Shown one piece after another: positions 1 through 9,432 of a stretch of DNA of 64,000 bases. A program made the position numbers and the translations under genes. The number at the start of each line of letters is the position of its first letter. The stretch's first letter is position 1. The stretch covers positions 31,113,913-31,177,912 of the forward strand of contig NC_133106.1 of NCBI RefSeq assembly GCF_022965805.1, given 5' to 3'. Under the pieces are notes generated by a model. That model had not been told where the DNA came from. It saw nothing but the letters and a program-made list of their open reading frames with translations, and searched no databases. The DNA comes from Primulina eburnea. Lineage: Eukaryota; Streptophyta; Magnoliopsida; Lamiales; Gesneriaceae.

Positions 1-527
1 AAAGCCACAGAATTAACCATATTATAAAAGATGCCCTATGTATACTATCCCAACCTTAATTCTAACTAGATACTTTGCACACGTGGTGCGTGTATGTACA
101 GTTTTTTTATAATTATCTATGGACTAAAGTGAAATTTGACAAATTATCGAGGGACTAAAGTGCTATTTGAATAGTTGTAATTTAAAAAAAAATAAAAAAA
201 ATGTTTTTTGAAATAAAAAAATAAAAAGAAAAATGTAATTGTGATATAAAATAAGGGGCAAACTTGGGAAATCAAAAAACAGACTAATATTTTTGTTTCT
301 ATTAGATTAATAGATAGTAATAGATGAAATATGTTTTTCATATTTTTTTTGAAACTGTTTTACTGTATACTTATAAATTGTCTCTGACTTCAACTTATAT
401 TTATTTAAACCAAATCATTATAAATTATAATTATAACTTATTAAAAATTGAAAAAAAAATGGAGAAAAACAGGAAAATTTTCATATCAAACCAAAGAAAG
501 ACATATACATTTGATTTGACCCATTCA
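1..527. other. AT-rich intergenic DNA
   Basis: Very AT-rich with several A and T runs; no gene, RNA or structured repeat recognised. It lies 3' of the minus-strand gene at 528-1001, so its right end probably includes that gene's 3' untranslated region. The equivalent stretch in copy 2 and copy 3 follows the DCP5-like gene's 3' flank. Confidence 0.6.
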
Positions 528-1001
528 TTAGACATCCAAATGATCCTTTTTCTCCACAAGAAAAGTAAAACCTCTCAACGGGCCAGCTCTCGGTGACTTA
601 GGCATCTCCGGGACCCTATTCCCATCATAATCATAGTAGATCGCCCCCGAAAACTCCGGCGGCTGGCATTTCTCCCCCATCAATATCGCCTTCTGCCAAA
701 CCCCGATCTCTTCTTTCCCGGCACCGGAGTCCGGCCTTGATTTCTTGCCATGAACTAAAGACATGATCGCCATGCTGCCGAGACTTGTTTTCAGTTGCTT
801 AGGTAATACTAACGGCGACTTAAGGGGCGTGTTCGGCTCATGAGTCGTTTTGGAAGCATACTTTCTTGGGATTTGTCTTGCATGCTTTGCACAGAGGGCG
901 ACTAGGAGTGACGCTGAGACAAACAGTCCTATTGCTAGAGGGATGGAGGAGAAAGTATCACTTATATGGATTGGGATTGAGATTGGGATTGGACGAACCA
1001 T
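528..1001 (-). CDS. Small plant membrane-anchored protein of unknown function
   Basis: Single-exon gene of 157 residues. Residues about 18-39 form one hydrophobic segment (SIPLAIGLFVSASLLVALC) followed by basic residues, so the protein is probably single-pass membrane anchored with its larger C-terminal part on the other side. The second half carries blocks I recognise from an uncharacterised plant family: GVWQKAILMGEKCQPPEFSG, then AIYYDYDGNRVPE and a KSPRAGPL tail. No enzymatic motif is visible. The start is the first methionine, just before the hydrophobic segment. On the minus strand, TATA-like sequences lie about 70-115 bp upstream (around 1073-1082 and 1102-1113). The counterparts in copies 2 and 3 are frameshifted, so this is the only open copy. 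The family assignment is from memory of the conserved blocks; the function is unknown. Confidence 0.8.
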   Translation of the reverse strand: MVRPIPISIPIHISDTFSSIPLAIGLFVSASLLVALCAKHARQIPRKYASKTTHEPNTPLKSPLVLPKQLKTSLGSMAIMSLVHGKKSRPDSGAGKEEIGVWQKAILMGEKCQPPEFSGAIYYDYDGNRVPEMPKSPRAGPLRGFTFLVEKKDHLDV

Positions 1002-2251
1002 TTTTTTGTGTGTTTTTGTTGTTTTGGGAATTGAGATTGCCTTAATTGAAATGGAAATGGTTTGGTGTTCATAGATATATAGGGGTCAGAGAATTGATTT
1101 CCATGTATATAAATTGCAGGGTGCAGTTGAGAGGTGGGAGTGTGAGACAGACAACTTCAACGATTCTACTTTCTTGGTATATATTACATTTATCGGATTT
1201 GTCAAGTCTCTGTTGTATTTGCTGCTCATCAACTTGTCAACTGGATTATCAAGTTAAATGTCAACTTGGCTCGCTTCAATTGTTTTAATGGGGTTTTTTT
1301 TTTATTATATCTATATATCTTATACATTACTAGTCATCAAGGCGCACAATTATAACAAAATAATAAATCATCAAAACTTATATAGATTGTCTTGCATATC
1401 AATTTTGTGAAGAAATATTAGTTATTATTATTATTATTATTATTGGGTTCTATATTAAACCCTACATTCATATTTTTAATATTTTATTGATTATGCTAAA
1501 TATAATAATAAATATTTTTAGAGAATGAAACATGATTTGTTGAATTTAATTTCAACTTTTTTAGGTGATGAAAAGCCAACGCCTCTTCGGGAATATACCA
1601 TTTCTTTACTCCTAAACCGAAATCATGCATGTTCGTGTTTCATATTATGTACTATAATTTGTAAGTCAAACAAACCTTGTATCTTTTAAATTTTTTTCGC
1701 AGTATAAATAGAACTATTAAATTATTAAGAATAGGTTTATTTTTTATTTTAATGTAGGATGTAACAATTATATATATAAGATATACATAAAACTCTATTT
1801 TTTAAAAAAATAAAATAAAATTATACTAGACCAATTTGAGTCAACTGCAGTGACCAAGTCCAAGACATTTACATGTTTCTCAAATAAAAACGATATATAC
1901 AATTGTGAAGATTGGATATATGAATGTTTGACTTCCTCATAAGATCGACATGTTTGACTACCTGTTCTGCGTTGACTTGCGCTGTACAATTTCCATTTTT
2001 TTAAAATCAATGGTTTGCAAATTTTTGAGGTCTCATTTTCTTTCAATCAGGCATACTGAATCGTGTTCGTAGGTATCAATAACTTCGACCAATTTATGTA
2101 CTTAAATGAACACCATATTACATCTATATAAATACAAAAAAACTCCTATGAGATTGTCGCATGAATCAATTTTATATGACGGATCTCCGACATGACCTTA
2201 TGCCAAAAATATATATTTTCGTTGTAGATTTGAATTTGGCTCATCTCATTA
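1002..2251. other. Intergenic DNA with promoter of the minus-strand small gene and a TTA microsatellite
   Basis: The first ~150 bp hold TATA-like sequences suited to the minus-strand gene ending at 1001. A (TTA)n microsatellite lies at about 1422-1443. The rest is AT-rich with no coding signal; open frames here are short and lack codon structure. Confidence 0.55.
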
Positions 2252-2640
2252 CCCATCAATGATGTATCACTCATCTATTGGATATGATGAAATATATCCA
2301 AATTTACATCCAATAGATAAGTCATTGGTGGCACAGAGGTAGACACGGTGGGTAAGCATATCAAAACTCTGGTAGATGAGATCCTACCTATGTGGGCACT
2401 CACTACACTCACTTCATTTCCACGGATAAGATCTTGCCACACATACAATTCCAAAAAAAAAGTGGATCATATATATGCATGGACAAATCTTGGTCATCCA
2501 TCCTATCATGGAGGCAATGCCCACATGGGTGGGATGAAATAAACCCAAAACTCTATATATAGTACAATTTTGATGTGTTGTATGTCAATCATATCTACCT
2601 CTGTGTCCACAATTGAGGTGACACTACCTATTTGATATGA
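2252..2640. repeat. Inverted-repeat (foldback) region
   Basis: Two nested inverted repeats are visible. A ~24-bp imperfect hairpin pairs CATCTATTGGAT near 2272 with ATCCAATAGATAAG near 2308. An outer pair matches CACAGAGGTAGACAC near 2332 with GTGTCCACAATT-flanking CTACCTCTGTG near 2597. Inside, TATGTGGGCACTC near 2390 pairs imperfectly with GCCCACATGGG near 2520. This resembles a miniature inverted-repeat element or foldback transposon. I could not define terminal repeats with a target duplication, so the limits are approximate. Confidence 0.45.
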
Positions 2641-3398
2641 TAAAACCCTATCTTCACCATTACATCATTAAAAAAAATAATAACTCGGGTAAATTTAAAA
2701 CCCTGTCTTCAACATTACATCGATATATTTATCAAAATTCGATGAATGTTGGGGTTTTAGTTGTCGGATTTGTAAGCCATATAAATAATCATTGATCTTT
2801 AAAAGTTGAAGTCAATTATTAAAAATATAGTCTTTCAAATTGTCAAGTATTTGAATATTTCAACAAAATACATCGACATAAATAAAGACTACCGTGTCTA
2901 GCGACTTTGCTTAATTGTCCATGCAATATTTAATATTACGTGAAACATTTAATATTACGTGAAACGGTTGACCTTACTTTGGAGTTTACAATTGCCCTCA
3001 TACAATGATGTTTTAAAATTTGCTTCCATATTTTTGTGTTAGTTTTTTACATATTTTAACCAGAAAAATACGGCTTGTAGTAATCAATTAGATTATCGTG
3101 ATGTTATACTTAGTCAAAGTTAAAACTTGTCGACGAAAGCTTGACTTACGCTTTCGGTTAAAAATAAATCTAGAAATGAGACTAGATCAAGTTATAGTAA
3201 ATGATTGACGAGTCCAAATATCGATCTCACATATATTAATATTTAATTAGTATTTTTTTATCACTTAGCTTAAGCTAAGCCCAAACTAAATTTTTTTAAA
3301 GGGTATTTTCATGCTTTTCTTGTAATATTAATTTACTCAAACTTGAGTTGCGAATTGGAAGAGTTTATAGTTGATCTGATCCAATATTAATATGAGTA
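2641..3398. other. AT-rich intergenic DNA
   Basis: No gene or RNA recognised. A short direct repeat, ATTTAATATTACGTGAAAC, occurs twice around 2928-2965. Nothing else stands out. Confidence 0.5.
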
Positions 3399-3574
3399 GG
3401 TCTCTTGTGAGACGTTTCATTAATCTTTATCTGTGAGACGAGTCAACTATACCGATATTCACAATAAAAAGTAATACTCTTAGCATAAAAAGTAATATTT
3501 TTTCACAGATGACCCAAATAAGATATCCGTCTCACAAAATACGACACGTGAGACCGTCTCACACGAGTTTTTGC
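3399..3574. mobile_element. GTGAGAC-type miniature inverted-repeat element
   Basis: A ~175-bp element with related inverted ends rich in GTGAGAC/GTCTCAC: GGTCTCTTGTGAGACG at the left and GTGAGACCGTCTCACACGAG at the right, with an AT-rich centre containing AATAAAAAGTAATACTCTTAG. Members with the same order of motifs occur at 7563-8479 (interrupted) and 57674-57830, so this is a dispersed family. It has no coding capacity; the superfamily is not clear from the ends, and no target duplication was identified. Confidence 0.7.
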
Positions 3575-4168
3575 TTATTAATATTACCCCGACAAATTAG
3601 TATCTTGTTATGTTTGTTATAATCTCTAAAATACATTTATTTCTTTTAGTTTTTTATAGTATGAAAAATTAAAATTATTTAAAATATTTTTTTTAAAAAA
3701 ATATTAACACTTAGAAAATTTGAATTTTGATTTTTAATTTTTCAATCTTTTTTAACAACAGTATTTATATATAAATAAAAAAAAATTATTCTCGGACCCT
3801 GGCTCATCTCATAACAATGGGCCCAAGTCCGTAACACAAGTCCATTTGAAGTCTTGGTTTTGGATGGGTTTAGCATTTTACTCGAATAGGCCAGGCCGAA
3901 ATTGTCCTCGGTAATTTGGGTTCAACATCGACCATGTGTAGTAAGTTGTACATCCTAAAATTACATAATAGCCCAATAGAATTTGGATTGGGCCTGGGTC
4001 GAGAGGCCACTAATCGAACGACGTCGCGGCATCTACTTTTTCAGCAATGATTAAATTCTCCCCACTCGGAATCCCTCGCATAATATTATCGAGACCTTCG
4101 CGGAAAACTAGAAATCAACAGCTCGCCTTCTTCAAATCAGATCGGAAAAAGAGAGTGACTATCACAAA
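3575..4168 (+). promoter_or_regulatory. CCDC130 upstream region with TGGGCC (site II-like) motifs
   Basis: Between the foldback element and the start codon of the splicing-factor gene lie TGGGCCC (3818-3824), AGCCCA (3970-3975, the complement of TGGGCT) and TGGGCC (3989-3994). TGGGCY motifs are typical of plant housekeeping promoters, often without a strong TATA box. The 5' untranslated region probably begins between about 4000 and 4050. The transcription start itself cannot be read from sequence. Confidence 0.55.
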
Positions 4169-6841
4169 ATGGTGCGTAATTTATTTCTTTTTTGGTTTAC
4201 TTAATGGTTTTATTGCTGGATCAGGATTTATGATTTGTGCGGTTATGTATGAATTGAATTCTCGGTTTGAACTTTGTTTTAGATGTTTTTACCCCGATTT
4301 GTTGGCTGGTTTGAAGGATGGTGGAAACATTAGCCACTCTTATGAGATAATCGTTGAATTAATTGCTTCTCCAGAGTTTGAGTTGAATAGGGTTTGAGAC
4401 ATGAAAATGACCTAAAACTGACTTAGAGGTTGAAATAATTCTAGGTGAAATTTTCATGAAAATAGAAAAATTGATGTTATTTTGGGGGGATGGGACTCTG
4501 GAGGAGGCTCAGTTTCCTTGTCAGCCTTCTGGTTCTATATATCCCTCTATGCTTGTTGTACTTTTTTTAAAAATTTGTCTGGGGATTTATGGAAATAATA
4601 CGTTTGATTTGTGAAAAGTGAACGATTTTGCAATGAATGTTCAGATTACAGGAATGAAATTTGAATTGGATTTCTATTGATTATAAATAAGATGAGCTTC
4701 TGCAAATTCGTTCTTTACTAAAAATATTCTATCTTGAATTTTGTTTGAACATCTTGCCTACAAGCACCGATTGTTTTATATATTTTCCACGTTTACAAGG
4801 AGTTATAAATTGTTATTTGCCTTAATTTACTTCTTTATATGTTATTCCACTTGATTTATTCTCTAGGATTTGGTTTTGCTTAAACTTTTGTTTATCAAGT
4901 GATTGAAAGTGAATTCGTTTGGTTTCTGCAGTCATCTCTTGCAGCTGCAAGGGCAGATAATTTTTACTACCCACCGGAATGGGATCCAAAAAAGGTACTG
5001 TGTAGTGTAATTCGTTTAATTGATTGTCATGATTAGTATGTACATATATTCCATATTTTTATACGCTCATCTCTTCAGGGTGGGCTGAACAAATTTCATG
5101 GTCAACATGCTTTGAGGGAGAGAGCAAGAAAAATCGATCAAGGCATCTTGATAATAAGGTAATGCGTTAGGCAAGTTTAGTGATTAGTTTCTTGTTATTT
5201 TGTTTTTTTTTCTGAGGAACTGGCCTATAGAAAAATTCTTGTAATTTTTTTTGTTTAATCGCAATTGCTCGACAAGAGAAATGTACCGTGGCATTTTTTG
5301 GATTAGGATTCCCTTTGGGAATTTTCACAGTAGAGCTGAACAATCAGCTTTTAGTCCATTTTGAAAGATGCTCCTGGGTGATACAAAAACGATGAAATGA
5401 TACCATGAAAATTTATGGCCAAATGTCTCATTGATTATGAGAACTGTTTAGAGATTGGAATTTCCATGGAATGCACTAGCTTGTTTCGTGGACAGACATT
5501 GTCATGTAAATTTTAGTTTGTTTCGATGAGGGCAATGTAGACCAGCTTCCCTCCATACAGGCAAAAGAGTTTTTTGATACTTCATGGGGCAGTTGGTCTG
5601 ACACAATTTAATTTCCTGTGACTGGCGTAAGCATATTCATATCACAATTTTATCAATTTAAAAATGAACTGTGTATTGTGTCTGTCACAATTATATTGGC
5701 GGTGAAGAGACTCGTGACTTGTAATGGTAATTATTATATCATCGATGAAAGCGTCCGAGTTGAAACCAATAACAAATGATTGTGCATCTCATCAATCATG
5801 CACTAAAGGAATAATTGTGTCTTGCAATTGACACAATGATTGAAAGTGTGTTGTGATATCTATAGTGTGTTTAAGATGCTTAGGATGATGAATTCATAAC
5901 TTATGCTCTTGATTTTACAGGTTTGAGATGCCTTTTAATATATGGTGTGGTGGATGTGAGTCCATGATTGCAAAAGGTGTGCGGTTCAATGCTGAGAAAA
6001 AACAAGTGGGAAATTATTATTCTACAAAGGTATACTGTTGTTTAACACAAATGCTCAACTAGTTTTCGTGCATTGTTGCTGTGGATGGTTATAGTCATCT
6101 ATGCTGTTTCCAGATATGGAGCTTTTCAATGAAGTCTGCATGCTGCAGACATGAGATTGTCATTCAAACAGATCCGAAAAGTTGCGAGTATGTGATTATT
6201 AGTGGAGCTCGAAAAAAGATCGAGGAATATGATGCTGAAGATGCTGAAACTTTGGTGCTGCCAGTGGAAGATGGTTAGTTTTCTTTGATAAACAAATCAA
6301 TCTCGTATGTCATAAAAACATAACCTTATTGTCGGTTTCAGATAAGAACAAGCTGGCAGATCCCTTTTACCGTCTGGAGCACCAGGAGAAAGATATGAAG
6401 AAGAAGAAAGAAGCTGAGCCAGTACTGGTGCGTCTTCAGCGAGTTTCAGATGCCATGCATTCAGACGATTATTCCTTGAACAAATCACTGCGAGCCAAAC
6501 TTAGGGATCAAAAGAAAAGAGTGGCTGAAGAAGAAGCTAGTTCTAGGAAATCCGGATTTGGTTTAAGACTTCTTCCTCGTTCTGAAGAGGATGCCGCGGC
6601 TGCATCACGTGTTAAATTTGCTACCAAGTTTGAAAAGAATAGAAAAAACAAAAGGGCACTAATTCAAGCCGCCTCAATTTTTTCTGGACCATCCAGTTCT
6701 TCGGAGTCTGATAAAAGACGCTTGGAGCTGGAAGCTAAAAGGAGGAAGATAAATGCGTCATCCGTGTCAAAATTGTTAGTTGGAGGATTCAAGCCATCAT
6801 CATGGGCTCAGGGTCCTCCTGGTAAGTTTACCAGCCGTTGA
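4169..6841 (+). CDS. CCDC130/YJU2B-like splicing factor (CWC16/DUF572 family)
   Basis: Six coding exons: 4169-4171, 4932-4994, 5079-5158, 5921-6029, 6114-6273 and 6342-6841. All introns are GT-AG and together encode 304 residues, near the usual length of plant CCDC130-type proteins. The first coding exon is only the ATG, spliced to TCA TCT CTT (protein start MSSLAAARADNFYYPP). The conserved core follows: GLNKFHGQHALRERARK, then FNIWCGGC with a second Cys pair in SACCRHEI, together a zinc-binding CxxC...CC arrangement, then TDPKSCEYVIISGARK and YDAEDAETLVLP. The C-terminal third is basic and Lys/Glu-rich, probably helical and disordered. The family sits in the nuclear spliceosome around the catalytic steps; human CCDC130 and yeast Yju2/Saf4 are relatives. 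The last coding stretch contains GGTAAGT at 6818, so an alternative extra 3' exon is possible. Confidence 0.93.
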
Positions 6842-7562
6842 ACCCCACCCCACCCCACCCAGCTGTGGATTATAAATTGTTTGGTTCACTTGGAGATGTA
6901 GGATTGACACAAATAATCCGTGTGAAGTCTGGCCGATAGTTAGTAGTTGCTTTGAAGTCGAGATTAAATTTGCAGTTTTTGTGTATATGCTGTACCTGCC
7001 ATGTACAGCCTTTATTATCTGTTGTATTATTTGTACTTTTAAGAAGGTATTGACTGATACCTAAAATGTCACTAATTATATTATAGGGCATAAAACCGGG
7101 AACTTGGAAGCCAAGTGCTTGAGCACTGTTTAGGCTTGAAAATACGTCATGACAGCCTGATACTGATGTCATCAAGAACCCATATTACCTCGGAATAGTG
7201 GTGATAATTTAAATAAAGTCGACTAACAAAATTAATAGTGCCGACCGATAGTGCTGGTGTAGAAAATGGGGACCAAAATGGAGCCGTGCGTGTGACAAAA
7301 AGGGTCGTCTTCTTTTATCGATAGGGCAGATCGAATACGGAGTGCCATATGATGAGATCTTTGCTATTGGAATGATTTGATATATCATGAACAAAAGATG
7401 ATAATTGTAATTGGATTGGAACACATCACATACATTCTCTGCTTGAGACCAACTTGTGCTTGGTAAATTTCGTAATAGTAAATAAAATAAAGCGTGTCGG
7501 TATGTGTATTTTTCAGCAATACATATTATAGGATTAAAAAAACAATTCATATTATATAAAAT
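6842..7562. other. 3' flank of CCDC130
   Basis: The first few hundred bases are probably 3' untranslated region; it opens with a short CCCCA repeat just after the stop. No other gene, RNA or repeat recognised before the foldback element. Confidence 0.5.
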
Positions 7563-8479
7563 AGGTCTCATGTGAGACCGTCTCACGGATCACAATCTGT
7601 GAGACGGGTCAACCTTACCCATATTCACAATAAAAAGTAATACTCTTAGGCTGCGTTTGGTTGGAAGGATAGGAAGGATAGGATAAACTAATGATTAGTA
7701 CGTAAAGGATAAAGAAAATGATTTTGGTAGGATTGTAATATATGGTGTAAAATAATATTATGTTTGGTAAGATTTTTAAGTGTAGGATAAGTTTGAATTT
7801 TTGGATGAAAAGACGAAATTGCCCTTCCCCTTCGCGACGGCGGCGGCCGGTCGGAAATGGTGGCAGTTTCCGGAAAAAAATCCGTCGCTATTAGCGACGG
7901 TTTTTGAGAAACCGTCGCCGATCTGGTTTTGAATTATTTTGCTTACTAAAAAATTTGACATTTAGCGGCGGTTTGAAAAAAAACCGTCGCTATTTGCGAC
8001 GGTTTTTTACAAACTGTCGCTAAACAGCTGTCGGCCGGCGGTCCATCGCCTGTCGGCCGGTGCTCGGCCGCGGTTGGCGGTCCGTCGGCGGTCGACCGGT
8101 GGTTGGCCGGCGGCGGTTGTGGAGGCGGCAGTCGGTGGCGGGAAGTGGTGGTAAGTTTGATTTTAGGCGGGAAGTGGTGGTGATTTTGAATTTAGGAGAA
8201 GGGTAAAATTGGAAAAATAGGAGGTATTAAGAGTGGGATAAATAATCCTAGGGGGTGAGGAGGTATTATTTTAACCTACCTAATATAACCTAATCATTCA
8301 TAGGAGGGATTGACTTGGTTAAATAATCACCCCAACCAAACACCGGATAGAGTAGGATAAAATTATCTATCCTACCCAATCACCCCAACCAAACGTTATA
8401 ATATTTTTTCGTGGATTATCCAAATAAAGATCCGTCTCACAAAATACAACCCGTGAGATCGTCTCACACAAGTTTTTGC
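7563..8479. mobile_element. GTGAGAC foldback element split by a second element
   Basis: The left part (7563-7648: CATGTGAGACCGTCTCACGG to AATACTCTTA) and right part (8396-8479: ATATTTTTTCGTGG to GATCGTCTCACACAAG) together form a member of the ~175-bp family seen whole at 3399-3574. The break falls right after ACTCTTA, a point that is uninterrupted in that member and in the one at 57674-57830. The intervening ~750 bp is listed separately. Confidence 0.8.
7649..8395. mobile_element. Non-autonomous element inserted in the foldback element (TTA target, PIF/Harbinger-like)
   Basis: A 747-bp insertion starts GGCTGCGTTTGGTTGG and ends CCCAACCAAACG, flanked on both sides by TTA (7646-7648 and 8396-8398). 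A 3-bp TTA duplication with GGC...GTTTGG-type ends fits PIF/Harbinger (Tourist-like) elements. The terminal repeats are imperfect: the right end lacks the outermost bases. The right subterminal motif CACCCCAACCAAAC occurs twice (about 8329 and 8381). The interior has a GC-rich core with repeated inverted GCGACGG/CCGTCGC motifs (about 7884-8030), able to form hairpins. No transposase is present. Confidence 0.7.
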
Positions 8480-9240
8480 CTATTATATAATAATAATAAA
8501 TAAAATTTTATATTGAAGAATATTTTTGAGAACAGAAGATAAAGATTGCAAAAGTACTTGATTATTCTAGTCTCGTGTTGCTCTTGAATCTTGATATTAC
8601 ATGAATAGGGTGTGACGCCACACGAGCATGTATATTCAAATGTTGTGGTGTAACCTATATTTTTTCTTAAGAAAAATTGAAATTTCAGACTTGTAAGTTG
8701 ATTTGTTTTTTTTTTTTGTTTTAGTCATGTTATTTTTTAAATTTTGATTTTCATCCAATAACTATGATTTTTTAGAATATATTTTAGTTGGAAGACATTA
8801 ATGATATTGATTTTCTCTTATATGACTCGTATGACAAGAATAAAATCTATGTTATGCACATTAAAATTATCTAAGCAACATAAGCTACTGAGGATATGAT
8901 TGCGTCAAATAAATAACATTAGGTAGATTTAGTGGTCTTGCACACAAAAAAAGACTAGAACAAAAAAAATCTCTTTGCTACATAAAAACTAATAAAAAAA
9001 ATTTCGTTTGCTGGATGAAAATTAAATTTTGACAAGTTATAAGACTAAAATCCAAATCATATCAACTCACATAACGAAAATTAAATTTACAAATTTTTAG
9101 TTTTGGTCGACTTTTCTCCGATAATCTTGAAGCCAAAATCCTTGCATTTTGTTGTTGATTTTTGTTTCATATTTTTTCTTATCTGACTTGTACAAAATAA
9201 TGTTTTTAATAAATAAATCTATTTGTAGTTGGTCGAATTT
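8480..9240. other. AT-rich DNA between the nested element and the copia remnant
   Basis: No gene recognised. The region probably contains the lost or degraded 3' end of the minus-strand copia element, but no second LTR matching 12924-13190 is visible. Confidence 0.5.
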
Positions 9241-9280
9241 ATAAGACAACAAAACATGATGGACATCAATACATTTATTT

Positions 9281-9432
9281 TGAATATTGTCGTAGGTAGT
9301 GCCTTTGTGAATATTGTCGTAGGTATTGCGCATCCCAATATTATATATGTGCTTTCTGAATATTGTCGTAGGTATTGCGCATCCCAATATTATATATGTG
9401 CTTTCTGAATATTGTCGTAAGTAGTGCCTTTG
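9281..9432. repeat. 49-bp tandem repeat in the copia RNase H tail
   Basis: Two exact-looking 49-bp units begin TGAATATTGTCGTAGGTATT at 9308 and 9357. They are flanked by two near-identical 27-bp partial units (9281-9307 and 9406-9432) that continue as GTAGTGCCTTTG. On the minus strand they repeat the end of RNase H (IYNIGMRNTYDNI). ACATCAATACATTTATT also recurs at about 9263 and 9476, so a larger local rearrangement occurred. Same structure in copy 3 at about 47111-47262. Confidence 0.85.

Noticed and set aside
4047..4397. 116-codon open frame over the CCDC130 start
   Set aside because: It spans the 5' leader, the ATG and intron 1 in another frame and has no family resemblance; the spliced model explains the region.
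9281..9432. CRISPR-like array
   Set aside because: Units are contiguous, only two full copies exist, there are no spacers, and the DNA is a eukaryotic retrotransposon remnant.
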